64,000 bases of DNA from Rhineura floridana (GCF_030035675.1 NC_084482.1:230611943-230675942), one strand, 5' to 3'; positions 12,005 through 21,895 are shown, counted from the stretch's first letter. Translations and numbers: made by a program. The notes: generated from the letters alone by a model not told the origin.

Positions 12005-12321
12005 TCTCCCTGGGGTTTGCCTGGCTGCCTGCCTGCCTGGGGTCTGCCTGCCTGCCTGGGCCCTGCCTGGGCCCTGCCTGCCTGGGGTCTGCCTGTCTGC
12101 CTGCCTGCCTGGGGTCTGCCTGCCTGCCTGGGCCCTGCCTGGGCCCTGCCTGCCTGGGGTCTGCCTGTCTGCCTGCCTGGAGCCTGCCTGCCTGGGGTCT
12201 GTCTGCCTGCCTGCCCGCCTGGGGTCTGCCTGCCTGCCTGGGGCCTGCCTGCCTGGGGTCTGCCCGCCTGCCTGCCTGGGGTCTGCCTGCCTGGGGCCTG
12301 CCTAGGGCTTGCCTTCCTGCC

Positions 12322-12327
<6 letters not shown>
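12005..12327. repeat. CCTG-rich minisatellite
   Basis: An array built from CCTG units, with longer units around GGGGTCTGCCTGCCTGCC and GGGCCCTGCCT. Frames of 135-269 codons cross it on both strands, but they are repeat translations and not genes. Confidence 0.9.
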
Positions 12328-12364
<37 letters not shown>

Positions 12365-12372
12365 ACTCACTG
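12328..12372. repeat. CT then ACTC microsatellite
   Basis: About 16 CT units are followed by short ACTC repeats, directly adjoining the CCTG minisatellite. Confidence 0.95.
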
Positions 12373-12699
12373 CCCAAAGAGCCTACGAACCGGCCTCCAA
12401 CCTGCTCCTCATGAAAAGCGGCCTTCTCATCCCGAGCTGATTCAAACGATGAGGTGCTCTAGCGGCCGCGATGGAGACTGCAGGGCACCGCCTCAACTCC
12501 TCCTCCTGTCTCTCCAGAAAGGGCGGGAAGGCGGCCAGCCACAGCCTTCACGCATGCGTGTGTCAATCACACATGCGTGCCTGAGGGGGGCAATGAAAAG
12601 CCGGAGATCCACCAGTTTAAATGAAGTATTGCCGGAGGCCGGAGACGGACCCCTTTTGCTGGAGACTCCGGCAGAAAACCGGAGACCTGGCAACCCTAT

Positions 12700-12778
12700 A
12701 CCTCATACGGGAGGAGGTCCATGGGGGTGACACCATGAGTTACTGCACCGGGTGACACCAACCCTAGTGACGCCACTG
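12700..12778 (-). mobile_element. hAT-type element, right end
   Basis: It ends ...ACCCTAGTGACGCCACTG, the reverse of a CAGTGGCGTCACTAGGG terminus, with the family's GGGGGTGACACCATGAG block inside. It closely matches 38515-38589. The following 8 bases are CCTCAAGG; I found no matching left flank. Confidence 0.6.
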
Positions 12779-12956
12779 CCTCAAGGGACGGTTCACCTGC
12801 CCAGAGCCAGGCGCTGGCCGACTGCCCAGGGTCGGGGCTCCAGAGCAAAGCCTGAGAACTCCCCAGCCCCATCCATTAAGAAGCCTCTCTCTGCTGGGAG
12901 CTCGGCAGAGCGCAGCGCAAGCGAGGACTGGTCATCCTCCCCTTGCCGTCCTGTAA

Positions 12957-13727
12957 AGCAGCCGAGGAGCTCCAGCCACTTTAAGGGTTAACAAAGGACC
13001 ACGGAGCGGAAGGAAAGAGTGCAAACGAGGGACTTCCCTTTCCTGCCCCGCCTCTCTGCGAGAACTGCAGGCTGGGAGCGCCGGAGGAGCCCCTCTTCGT
13101 GCGCAGCGATGTTGGCGAGCGCGGTTGCGCGGGGGGAGCCTCGAGACAAAGGTATGAAATCGGGGGAGGGAGGAGAGGGTGGGAGAGGGCGAGGACCCCC
13201 CTGAAGCGCCCCTCCCCGCAGACCCTCCAGATCGGAGGCTGCAGCTCTGCCCCGTCCCGTCTGCCTCTCCCCTGAGATTTCGTGGCCTTCAGCTTGGAGA
13301 TGGAGGCGCCTCGTAGTTGGAACAGAGCTAAAGAGACACCAGTGTGCTGAATGAGCCGCTTCTTCATCTGTCCTCATTTGTCCTTTGGTTCAGCTGCAAT
13401 AGTTTGAATAGTGAGGCTCTTCTTTCAATGCCTCCATTCTGCCGGCCCTCCCCAGTTTCCTATTCTGTTAGCGTTAAGGTCGTATTCTGTTAGGATTAAG
13501 GTCCCCAGTTTCCTATTCTGTTACAATTAAGGTCGACTTTAAGGTTTAGGAAAGTAGAAACGTGGCCCTGCCCTCCTTGTTTTCGGGTAACCCTACAGAA
13601 AAACTATTTAGGAAGTGATGTTTTTCCTGAAAAGGGGGCAAATTGGTGGGAGCTACTTCCCGCTCCGTCTTCCTACACGCCAGGTGTAAGTTCCCTACTA
13701 AATCAGAGGATATCATCCAGTTTCTCC
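12957..13727 (+). promoter_or_regulatory. ZNF-unit promoter / first-exon region, copy B (unit 1)
   Basis: A GC-rich block conserved in three copies in this window (also 38598-39312 and 41250-41974). All share CACTTTAAGGGTTAAC at the upstream edge, then GGACTTCCCTTTCCTGC, then a short ATG frame ending at a GT donor, then a second GC-rich block and GGTTCAGCTG. The CpG-rich composition and the conserved ATG-to-donor part suggest the promoter and first exon of the zinc-finger genes. This is inference: no transcript evidence is available here. Confidence 0.6.
13109..13151 (+). CDS. Candidate first coding exon of ZNF unit 1
   Basis: ATG at 13109 opens MLASAVARGEPRDK plus one base, then GGTATG gives a plausible splice donor at 13152. 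The two paralogous copies keep the same 14 codons without indels, followed by a donor (MLASGVAWGKPGAK at 38738, MLQSGVARREPRNR at 41393), which argues for a real exon. One caution: it ends in phase 1, while the KRAB exon at 20234 reads in phase 0. Either an extra exon lies between them or this ATG is an upstream frame in a leader exon. The gene as a whole is broken downstream. Confidence 0.45.
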
Positions 13728-13915
13728 ACACCACACACCTTTATGACACATCCACAGTGTACATTGAAAGCATGTGGCTTCCTCCGAAGAGTCCTGGGAG
13801 TTGTAGTTTATTAAGGGTGCTGGGAATGTAGCACAATGAGTAAAAACTATTATCCAGGATTCATTGGGGGAAGCCATGTGCTTTACATTGGTGTTGAATG
13901 TGCTTTAAATGTCTG
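13728..13915. mobile_element. Foldback MITE
   Basis: Inverted halves pair around the centre: GCATGTGGCTTCCTCCG near 13769 against GGGGAAGCCATGTGCTT near 13865, and the outer CACACCACACACCTTTATG against AATGTCTGGTGTGATC. A truncated remnant of the same element lies at the end of the third promoter copy near 41938, so it was already there before those copies split. Confidence 0.6.
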
Positions 13916-14110
13916 GTGTGATCATACACTTCTATCATTTCTCCTCTAAACTTTTTCTCTACAGAAAAAATCCCCAAATGTTGACACACTTGAGTAGTTT
14001 AGTTGCCCATTTCTCTACCTCTTCTGCCTCTGGAATGATATTTTTGTGGTCAGGCAACCAGAACTGTAGACAGTATTCAATAATAGGCCACCACTCACCA
14101 TATGCCCAGA
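13916..14110 (-). repeat. Old CR1 fragment (part 1)
   Basis: CACTTCTATCATTTCTCCTC, CCAGAACTGTAGACAGTATTC and the spacing between them match the CR1 region at 44250-44440. The adjoining CR1 part lies at 15598-15712, so intervening DNA has probably been inserted. Confidence 0.7.
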
Positions 14111-14785
14111 GGCACATATTACCAAATTCTTCCAAGCTGCACAAGAAGTGGATTGGATTGTGAAAGACCAATCCAAATTGTGTTTGCAGTTTGACCAATT
14201 TGTAGGGCAGTCCAATATCTCACAGAGGAGGTCAGGTCTCCTGTTCCCCTGGTGTATTCTCTATAGCCACCCAATTTCCCTGCTTTTTAAAGTTTGATAG
14301 AAATATCTGTGGGCTATAGGTACGTTCTTAAACTGCAAGGTTTTTTGCTTATTAGTGAATTTCTCTGCTTTTTAATACGGGAGGTAAGAAATGGGATCCT
14401 CTGCGAGTTTGCTGAGAATGGATTGATCATTTGCATGCTTATTGAATTCAGTGGGATTTACTCCCCTGCAATCATGCTTAGAATAGGTGAAACTGACCAC
14501 AGGGGATGGGAAAGGGAGGAAGAGGAGGAGAGAGGGAAGGAAATGCTCAGGTTGGGATGTGTGTAAATAAATAAATCATATTTCATAAAGACACCACAGT
14601 CTCCGCTGACATTCTTCCCAAGGAAACCAAACCCTAGGCGAGCACAGTGACCCCTAGAAATCACACTGCTTGGAGACTGGGGTGGCACGCAACAGTATCA
14701 TTGCTTTTCAGCATTTCCCCCACCTTTTTATTCTACAGCAGGCACATGTAGCCTCCCACCCAAATTTAAAGCAAAGCTGTCCCTG
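14111..14785. other. No gene; unidentified insert
   Basis: A common squamate repeat signature (GAATTCAGTGGGATTTACTC) occurs near 14446. No coding domain is seen in the 90-codon frame at 14294-14566. Confidence 0.4.
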
Positions 14786-15072
14786 GCCACATCCACACCA
14801 GGCCTTTATTCCACTTTGGACAGTCATGGCTGCTCTCAAAGAATCCTGGGAAGTGTAGTTAGTGAAGGGTGCTGAGAGTTGCAAGGAGACGCCCTGTTCC
14901 CCTCACAGACCTTCAGTCAGAGTGGCTGACTGTTAAACTATATGGCCACTGAAGCTCTGTCAGTGGAACAGGAGTTTCCTCTCAGCACCCTTCACAAACT
15001 ACACTTCCCAGGATTCTCTGAGGGAAGCCATGACTGTCTCAAATGAATTCAAGGTCTGGTGTGGGCGTGGCC
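14786..15072. mobile_element. Foldback MITE
   Basis: Long imperfect inverted repeat. The left arm has CCACATCCACACCAGGCCT, GGACAGTCATGGCT and AATCCTGGGAAGTGTAGTT. The right arm has the reverse: AACTACACTTCCCAGGATTC, AGCCATGACTGTC and AGGTCTGGTGTGGGCGTGG. No coding capacity. A single arm of the same family recurs near 31850-31910. Confidence 0.75.
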
Positions 15073-15597
15073 CCCTGATTAGCCAAGCCCAGCAGCTGTG
15101 AGAACACTGACAGTTGGTTCTTACTGAGCATGTCTGACTTTATCATAGGGTTCCAGCCAACATTTCTTAAATTAATTAAAGATCAGCCAGACTTTTTTTT
15201 TTTAACTTTTAAACTGCAGCACATGAAGGTCAGAGTATGAGGCAAGGTCAGTATTAGGATTACAGGTACTCTGTGAACATGGCTGAGTTTTAATGACTTT
15301 CAACAGATTATGAGAACTCTGGCAGAAAAAAGTCCAAAAGGGCTCTGGGTTTTTTTCCTCTCTTTTTAGACTTTGAACTCTCGATTCTCTCTGACTGTTT
15401 TGTGTATCACCATGGAAATTCACAGGGTTGTTAAGAAAGCATTTCTGAGTTCAGGACTGTGAGTTTTGTAAGGTTTTATTTCAACATGATCTTGTCGGAA
15501 GGATCAGAATGGCATGGGGAGGTATTTTCCATTTAACATTGCAGAATGCAAAAAATCCATGCTGGCTGTATAATTCCAAGTAGGATCACATCTTAGA
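15073..15597 (-). repeat. Uncharacterised interspersed repeat, copy 1
   Basis: It matches 31310-31850 in the opposite orientation. Both copies can be read as a roughly 70-codon frame with NFHG-TQNSQRESRVQSLKR, but similar frames in two copies of a repeat do not show a protein. The family is unknown to me. Confidence 0.65.
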
Positions 15598-15712
15598 TGT
15601 GTATAATGGAGTTATGATATTGGCAGTTTTATTTTCAATCTGTGTCTTAATAATCCCTCACATGGAATTCACCAATTTCATAGCTATAACTCTGTTCATG
15701 TTGCATTTTGGA
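15598..15712 (-). repeat. Old CR1 fragment (part 2)
   Basis: TATGATATTGGCAGTTTTAT and ACATGGAATTCACCAATTTC match the CR1 stretch at 44468-44530. It continues the fragment at 13916-14110. Confidence 0.7.
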
Positions 15713-15734
15713 TACTCTGTTCATGGAATGCTCT

Positions 15735-16477
15735 GTTCATGGAAACTATGGAATGCTTTAAAAGAAATGGGGGTCCCACAGCATCTGATTGTCCTGATGC
15801 GCACCCTATACTCTGCACAAGAGGCTACTGCAAGGACAGAATATGGAGAAACCGATTGGTTCCCAGTTGGAAAGGGTGTCAGACAGGTGTGTATTTTATC
15901 ACCCTGTTTGTTTAATCTATATGCAGAACATATACAGAAAGAGGGATTGGACCAAGATGAAGGAGGTGTGAAATTTGAAGGGAGAAATATCAATAATTTA
16001 AGATATGCAGACGATACCATACTACTAGCAGAAACCAGTAACGATTTGAAATGAATGCTGATGAAAGTTAAAGAGGAAAGCACAAAAGCAGGACTACAGC
16101 CGAACATCAAGAAGACTAAAGTAATGACAACAGAAGATTTATGTAACTTTACAGTTGACAATGAGGACTTTGAACTTGTCAAGGATTATCAATACCTCGG
16201 CACAGTCATTAACCAAAATGGAGACAAAAGGCAAAAAATCAGAAGAAGGCTAGGACTGGGGAGGGCAGCTGTGAGAGAACTAGAAAAGGTGCTCAAATGC
16301 AAAGATGTATCACTGAACACCAAAGTCAGGATCGTTCAGACCATGGTATTCCCGATCTCTATGTATGGATGTGAGAGTTGGACAGTTAAAAAAGCGGATA
16401 AGAAAAAAATAAACTCATTTGAAATGTGGCTTTGTGCATACCATGACCCGCGAAAAAGACAAATAATTGGGTGTTAG
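15735..16477 (+). repeat. Bov-B (RTE) LINE, RT region
   Basis: A 5'-truncated copy. It encodes LWNALKEMGVPQHLIVLM, then GVRQVCILSPCLFNLYAEH (RT motif B) and LRYADDTILLAE (RT motif C, YADD present). It goes on through KVKEESTKAGLQPNIKKTKV, KDYQYLGTVI, GLGRAAVRELEKVLKC and MVFPISMYGCESWTVKKADK. One stop interrupts the frame near 16052, and a stretch after SFEMWL is missing. A Copia element then interrupts it, and the sequence resumes at 19824. Confidence 0.95.
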
Positions 16478-16791
16478 TGTAGCGCTCTGCGTGTGTAGGT
16501 GAGACGTGGTATGGATCCAAGAGCCGTTTAGAACAGGAATAAGACAGGCCAGGCAAGTTTCATGTAAGAGTCTTTACTAGGCAAAGACATTAGAGACATC
16601 TTCCTCCACTGACAATTCTTCCCCCACACCCGAGATCCTGCCAGTTCCCAGCTTATCACACTTTCAGCTAGCCAGACTGACCTTGATTGTCTGGAACTCT
16701 GTTCTCACAGTTTAACCCTTCTGCTTCAGGTTTCTCTCTCTCTGCTAAAAACCTTGTCTGTGAGTCTCACAACCTGCGTCACTGACCAACA
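16478..16791 (-). repeat. Copia 3' LTR
   Basis: 314 bases running TG...CA in the plus reading, nearly identical to 19505-19818 (about two differences by eye). Confidence 0.93.
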
Positions 16792-16997
16792 GCCCCCACC
16801 TGAGACTTACAGACCACAAAACATCAAGTTACAATTATTACATCTCTATAACATTAACCTTCATTACAAATACATTTCAGTACATGGTTTCTTACAGTTT
16901 CTATTTACAGTTTCAGTTCAGTTCAGTTTCTCTTTATTCTTTATTTACACAAGTTTCACAGATTCATGTTTGCTTTTCTTTGATGATACATTACATT

Positions 16998-19451
16998 TCA
17001 TTCTTCAACACAATACTTCCACATTAGATCCATTGTTTCTTTATCTATAGGCCCCTCTTTTTCCCATTCCTCTGGAATTTCATCTGTTTCATTATTCTGT
17101 TGTGTAACATTAAATGCAAATCTCTGAGGAGGTTGACCTTTCGTTTTTCTCTCTGATCTCCTGACATTATCTATTTCCATTTCTTCCTCACTTTCAACTT
17201 TAGTTGGACCAGCACTCGTACTTGGCATTTCTGTATCATGTGTTGTTATGTCTTGACCTCTCAGTCTTTTAACAGTACGTTTGCCACCGTGTATTAAATC
17301 TGTTAAAGCAGTTTTTAATGGAATTTGCTGCCCGAAAGGAACATCAGCAGCTTCCTGTTTGCTTTCACTCTCTAAGATCACTGTTTGACTGTCTCTCCAA
17401 GGTTTATCTATCACTTTTATGTTTCTGCTTAACACCACTTGTTGTTTCTCAGGTAACCAAACTCTGTAATATGAATTCTGAACTCCCAAAATGCGTCCTG
17501 CTTGTGCTCTTGAGTGTTTTGCAACATGTACCCAGCATTTTGCCCCAAAACGTTCTATGTGTGTCACCCTGGGTTTTCTTCCAGTCAGTTTCTCATAGGG
17601 AGACATGCCTATTGTTCTGTGCATTAGGCGGTTCTGAATATAAACAGTGTACAGTATACATTCACCCCAATAAGTTTGATTCATATCTGCATCTGCTAGC
17701 ATTGCTCTCAATGAATCCTGCAAAGACCTGTTCCTCCTCTCTGCTGTGCCGTTGGAGGATGGGCTGCAGGGAGCGGTTAGACTTTGAATTATTCCCTTCT
17801 TTTCCAAATATGTTTGAAATGAATTACTGGTAAATTCGCCTCCTCTATCTGATCTGATATTTTTGATAACAACCCCATGTTGTGTTTCTGTTCTCTGTAT
17901 GAATGTCTTTAATTTCTCTTCTGCGTCACTTTTCTTTTTCAATAAGAACACATGTGTAAATCTGGAAAAATCATCCACAGTCACTAAATAAAACCTTGCT
18001 CCACCTTTTGAGCACTGAAAAGGACCAGCTAAATCCACATGTATAAGCTGATAGGGTTCTGAAGTCGTGCTTTCACAGCTCTTATTTACTGGATTCATAG
18101 TCATTTTTGTTTTATAACATACCTCACACTCATCCACATGCTCACAGTGTGTTAACTTCAAATCTTGACTATATTTTGGGGTGTTTTGTATCTTTTGAAA
18201 ATGTCCGTGTGCTAATCTTCTGTGCCATTCATGGACACAATTCTCATGTTTCTCTTTATTTACTGCTATCCAAGCACACATGTCTTTATCAATCTTGCAT
18301 TCAACTATAAACATGTTGTTCTGTAATTTCCCTTGCATGCATATTTCACCATCTTTTCTCACAAAACATCTATCCCCTTCAAATGTAACTTTACAACCTA
18401 TTTGAGCCAATTTTCTCACTGATAGAATGTTATATTTTAAACCAGAAATCAATAATACATCTGTTAAAATTCCCAAATTACCCATCTTCAGCGTTCCTCT
18501 TGCTGTAGCGTCCTGAGTAGATCCGTCAGCCAGATAAAGCTTCTCCTGCGACGGCTTTGAAGTGTAAAATAAACTAGAGTCTGTGATTAGGCAATTAGAC
18601 GCTCCACTGTCAAGAAGCCACTTAGAGTTAATCAGTTTATTGCTCTCTTTAGAAACAAAGTTCACGCTTGCCCTTTGACTTTCAAAGTCTCTGTAATTCC
18701 TCTTCTTTAAACAATGTCTCTGTATATGCCCACGTGAGCCGCAAAAATAACATGTTTTAGTCTCTTCCCTGCTTCTTTGATTCCGTTGTACAGACACAGT
18801 CTCAGCCTCTTTTAAGTCCATTTTCTTGTTTTCTTGTCTCCTACACCACTCTTGTTGAAGTTTCTGTTCCACAAAGTCCAATGATAGAGTCCCGTCTGGT
18901 TGACTTTCAAGACCAGCAACCAGCACGTCCCATTTTTGATCAAATGAAGATAACAGGAGATAAACCATCTGCAAGTCATTATGATTCACGCCTCGATCTT
19001 GCAGCTCAGCATTTAATCTACGAAATTCAGCCAAATGCTCTTCCATAGTCACATCATCAGTAAAACGCATCTGATAAAGCTTCCGTGCCAAACACAGCCT
19101 GCTTCCTGCAGTTTGCTGTACATGTGCAGCTCTTAACTTTTCCCACATCTGATTAGCAGTCGGCTCATTACTCACCAGCAACAGTTGTGAATCTGATAGC
19201 CCCAGAGTAATAAAAGCCTTCGCTTTCTCGTCTTGCTTCAGCCACGCTGCTGAAGGAGCTGCCAGAAGGGGGTTATCCACGACATCATTTAAATCCTCTT
19301 TAATCAGAACAGCTCTCATTCTCCACTTCCAGCTGGAGTAATTTACAGCATTCAGTCTCTCCATCGGCATCCTGGAAGACAGATTCACAGCCATGTTGCT
19401 CACTCTTACTTGCCTCTCACTTGCGTTTGTTTCTCTCTGCAACAATGCCAC
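16998..19451 (-). CDS. Copia gag-protease-integrase reading frame (fossil)
   Basis: An 817-codon frame inside the Copia element. From the N-terminus it has a Copia-type gag domain (LNAVNYSSWKWRM near residue 34), a CCHC zinc knuckle (CYFCGSRGHIQRHC near 235), an aspartic protease core (LLDSGASNCLI near 280), and integrase with the N-terminal HRRLAHGHF / CEVCYKTK zinc part. The integrase core follows (HVDLAGPF, RSDRGGEF, SSNGTAERRNRSL) with a GPKTR-like C-terminal region. No RT or RNase H domain is recognised, so the element would depend on relatives to move. The order gag-PR-IN identifies Ty1/Copia rather than Ty3/Gypsy or a retrovirus. Confidence 0.92.
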   Translation of the reverse strand: MALLQRETNASERQVRVSNMAVNLSSRMPMERLNAVNYSSWKWRMRAVLIKEDLNDVVDNPLLAAPSAAWLKQDEKAKAFITLGLSDSQLLLVSNEPTANQMWEKLRAAHVQQTAGSRLCLARKLYQMRFTDDVTMEEHLAEFRRLNAELQDRGVNHNDLQMVYLLLSSFDQKWDVLVAGLESQPDGTLSLDFVEQKLQQEWCRRQENKKMDLKEAETVSVQRNQRSREETKTCYFCGSRGHIQRHCLKKRNYRDFESQRASVNFVSKESNKLINSKWLLDSGASNCLITDSSLFYTSKPSQEKLYLADGSTQDATARGTLKMGNLGILTDVLLISGLKYNILSVRKLAQIGCKVTFEGDRCFVRKDGEICMQGKLQNNMFIVECKIDKDMCAWIAVNKEKHENCVHEWHRRLAHGHFQKIQNTPKYSQDLKLTHCEHVDECEVCYKTKMTMNPVNKSCESTTSEPYQLIHVDLAGPFQCSKGGARFYLVTVDDFSRFTHVFLLKKKSDAEEKLKTFIQRTETQHGVVIKNIRSDRGGEFTSNSFQTYLEKKGIIQSLTAPCSPSSNGTAERRNRSLQDSLRAMLADADMNQTYWGECILYTVYIQNRLMHRTIGMSPYEKLTGRKPRVTHIERFGAKCWVHVAKHSRAQAGRILGVQNSYYRVWLPEKQQVVLSRNIKVIDKPWRDSQTVILESESKQEAADVPFGQQIPLKTALTDLIHGGKRTVKRLRGQDITTHDTEMPSTSAGPTKVESEEEMEIDNVRRSERKTKGQPPQRFAFNVTQQNNETDEIPEEWEKEGPIDKETMDLMWKYCVEE

Positions 19452-19504
19452 TTCACCAGCTCTCGAACCCGCTACAACGCCTCATAATCTGGGCCCATAA
19501 CCCC

Positions 19505-19818
19505 TGTAGCTCTCTGCGTGTGTAGGTGAGACGTGGTATGGATCCAAGAGCCGTTTAGAACAGGAATAAGACAGGCCAGGCAAGTTTCATGTAAGAGTCT
19601 TTACTAGGCAAAGACATTAGAGACATCTTCCTCCATTGACAATTCTTCCCCCACACCCGAGATCCTGCCAGTTCCCAGCTTATCACACTTTCAGCTAGCC
19701 AGACTGACCTTGATTGTCTGGAACTCTGTTCTCACAGTTTAACCCTTCTGCTTCAGGTTTCTCTCTCTCTGCTAAAAACCTTGTCTGTGAGTCTCACAAC
19801 CTGCGTCACTGACCAACA
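19505..19818 (-). repeat. Copia 5' LTR
   Basis: 314 bases, nearly identical to the other LTR, followed by the GTTAG target duplication and the resuming Bov-B sequence. Confidence 0.93.
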
Positions 19819-19823
19819 GTTAG

Positions 19824-20122
19824 AACTAATTAAACCAAAACTACATTAGAAGCTAAAATGATGAACTTGAGGTTATCATACTTTGGACACATCATGAGAA
19901 GACACGATTCACTAGAAAAGACAATAATGCTGGGAAAAACAGAAGGGAGTAGAAAAAGAGGAAGGCCAAACAAGAGATGGATTGATTCCATAAAGGAAGC
20001 CGCAGAATTGAACTTACAATATCTGAACAGGGTGATTCATGACAGATGCTGTTGGAGGTCGCTGATTCATAGGGTTGCCATAAGTCGTAGTCGACTTGAA
20101 GGCACATAACAACAACAACAAA
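19824..20122 (+). repeat. Bov-B LINE, 3' end (continuation)
   Basis: It resumes the copy interrupted by Copia. It encodes LRLSYFGHIMRRHDSLEKTI, GSRKRGRPNKRWIDSIKEAA and the C-terminal HRVAISRSRLEGT, then ends in the typical ACTTGAAGGCACATAACAAC terminus with AAC repeats. Confidence 0.95.
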
Positions 20123-20233
20123 GGAAAAGATCCTGCTTGCCCCATCTCTCTTCATAGTGCGAGTGGAGGGCAGATGATGTCCACGCCTTGACTGGAAGTA
20201 TTAATGAGGAAGGCAATGGTTTTCTTCTTCCAG

Positions 20234-20359
20234 GGATGGGTTACCTTTGAGGAAGTGTCCTTGCACTTCACCCAGGAGGAACGGGCTCAGCTGGATCCAG
20301 ACCAGAGAGCTCTGTACAAGGAGATCGTGCAGGAGATTAATGAGATGGCGATTTATGCT
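20234..20359 (+). pseudogene. KRAB-A exon of ZNF unit 1
   Basis: KRAB domains recruit the TRIM28/KAP1 co-repressor to sites bound by the zinc fingers. After a good acceptor (TTTCTTCTTCCAG) the frame reads GWVTFEEVSLHFTQEERAQL, then DPDQRALYKEIVQEINEMA, a clear KRAB A-box. It differs from consensus at positions known to matter: EER in place of EEW, and IVQE where MLE is usual, so KAP1 binding is doubtful. The canonical exon is 127 bases; here the base pair after that point (20361-20362) is TT, not GT, so the donor looks lost unless GTTAGA at 20360 is used. In frame it would run to a stop shortly after. The finger exon of the same unit is also broken. Confidence 0.8.
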
Positions 20360-20937
20360 GTTAGAATTAGGAGAGTTTAAGGATAGCCTTCTTACTCCCT
20401 TCCTGGCACCCCTGCTTCTCAAATCTGACCCACTATGCATTTCAGATTATCCAGTAGAGCTGCCATCATTTCCTACACCCCCCTTTCCCAAACAGGAAGA
20501 CTCTGGGGGGCCAATTTAGCACTGATAATTCTAAGATCCTAGGACAGCACACCCTGTGCTTCCCAGTGAGAGCCCTCTTTAACTTCCTGTAAGGCCTACA
20601 ACCAACACTCTCCCTCTATTGCTGCCACCAATCTGAAGAGTCAGCTTTTCTTTAGCACCTCAAAATCCTTTTACTCGGAAGTGGGGAACCAGACTTTTAG
20701 CTCAAGTATCTACCTGATCCAAAGTCACTGCTTACCTCCAGGATATTGGTCCTGTCAGGTGTAAAGCTGTTTGGCTGGTCAACTGCAGGCTTTTTCCTGA
20801 TGGTGGATGAGGGACAAAGGCTGCATATCTCAGCCCATCTTTTAAAGATAATTCCTCCTAGATAAGTTTATGGCATACTGGGCTCTCTTGGATCAATTAA
20901 AGCCGAACTCACATAGTGTATGTGTGTGTGTGTGTGT
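20360..20937. other. Intron-like DNA, no gene
   Basis: It lies between the KRAB exon and a reversed Bov-B. No repeat is recognised apart from a TG microsatellite at about 20918-20940. Confidence 0.5.
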
Positions 20938-21895
20938 GTTATGTGCCTTTAAGTCAGTTACAATTTATCAGTGACCTCCAAGAGCATCTGTCATGAACCA
21001 TCCTGTTCAGATCTTGTAAGTTCAGATCTGTGGCTTCTTTTATGGAATCAATCCATCTCTTGTTTGGCCTTCCCATTTGTTTACTCCCTTCTGTTTTTCT
21101 CTGCATTGTTGTATTTTCTAGTGAATTGTGTCTTCTCATGATGTGTCCAAAATATGCACCTCAGTTTCATCATTTTAGCTTCTAGTGATAGTTCTGGTTT
21201 AATTTGTTCTAACTCCCAATTATTTCTCTTTTTCGCGGTCCATGGTACCCGCAAAGCTCTCCTCCAATGCCACATTTCAAATGAGTTGATTTTTCTTTTC
21301 ACTGTCCAACTTTCACATCCATATACAGAGATTGGGAATACCATGGTCTGAATGATCCTGACTTTGGTGTTCAGTGATGCATCTTTGCATTTGAGGATCT
21401 TTTCCCATAGTTACCCTCCAGAGTCCAAGACTTCTTCTGATTTCTTGACTATTGTCTCCAGTTTGGTAATCTTTCACAAATTCAGTGTCCTTGTTGCCAA
21501 CTTTGAAGTTACATAACTCTTCTTTTGTCGTTATTTTAGGGTTATAGTATGGTATCATCTGCATATCTTCAATTATTGATATTCCTCCAATTTTCTCACC
21601 TCCTTCATCTTGGTCCAATCCCTCTTTCTGTATATGTTCTGCATATAGATTAAACAAACAGGGTGATAAAATACACCCCTGTCTGACACCCTTTCCAACT
21701 GGGAACCAGTCGGTTTCTCCATATTCTGTCCTTGCAGTAGCCTCTTGTACAGAGTACAGGCTGCGCATCAGGACAATCAGATTCTGTGGCACCCCCATTG
21801 CTTTTAAAGCATTCCATAGTTCTTCATGATCTACACAGTCAAAGGCTTTGCTGTAATCTGGCACTTCTCACTCCATATGTGGTAAGAGCCTTTGC
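20938..21895 (-). repeat. Bov-B LINE, 3' half
   Basis: On the minus strand it encodes DYSKAFDCVDHEELWNALKA (RT motif A), GVRQGCILSPCLFNLYAEHI (motif B) and, after frame changes, MVFPISVYGCESWTVKRK. It then continues with RCIFWTHHEKTQFTRKYNN and RPNKRWIDSIKEATDLNLQD. The YADD region is altered (EDMQMIPYY). Several frameshifts are present. A Bov-B in the same orientation lies upstream of the unit 3 fingers, consistent with insertion before the units duplicated. Confidence 0.92.

Larger units (their letters stand above)
10069..12698. mobile_element. Candidate non-autonomous hAT-like element
   Basis: Perfect 15-base inverted termini TAGGGTTGCCAGGTC lie at 10069-10083 and, reversed, at 12684-12698. 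Near-matching 8-base flanks TACCTCGT (10061-10068) and TACCTCAT (12699-12706) suit a hAT-style target duplication with one mismatch. The interior holds later insertions (a SINE, Bov-B and CR1 pieces, a minisatellite) and no transposase. The two ends could also belong to two separate copies. Confidence 0.45.
16478..19818 (-). mobile_element. Ty1/Copia LTR retrotransposon (fossil)
   Basis: A 3.34 kb element on the minus strand between two 314-base LTRs, flanked by the 5-base duplication GTTAG (16473-16477 and 19819-19823) inside a Bov-B LINE. A purine-rich tract (minus strand CTCAGGTGGGGGC) abuts the 3' LTR. The site next to the 5' LTR (19486-19504) contains the reverse of GGGTTATGGGCCCAG, which fits the anticodon arm of initiator-Met tRNA, the half-tRNA primer known for Drosophila copia. 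Gag, protease and integrase parts are seen; RT and RNase H are not recognised, so it is not whole. The LTRs look almost identical, suggesting a recent insertion. Confidence 0.93.

Noticed and set aside
11908-12730. Frames of 135-269 codons on both strands over the CCTG and CT repeats
   Set aside because: They are translations of a minisatellite with a period that leaves all frames open, with no domain and no conservation to point to.
15202-15423. Conserved small protein shared by 15202-15423 and 31453-31689
   Set aside because: Both frames lie in copies of one interspersed repeat; similarity follows from shared descent of the repeat, not from coding constraint.
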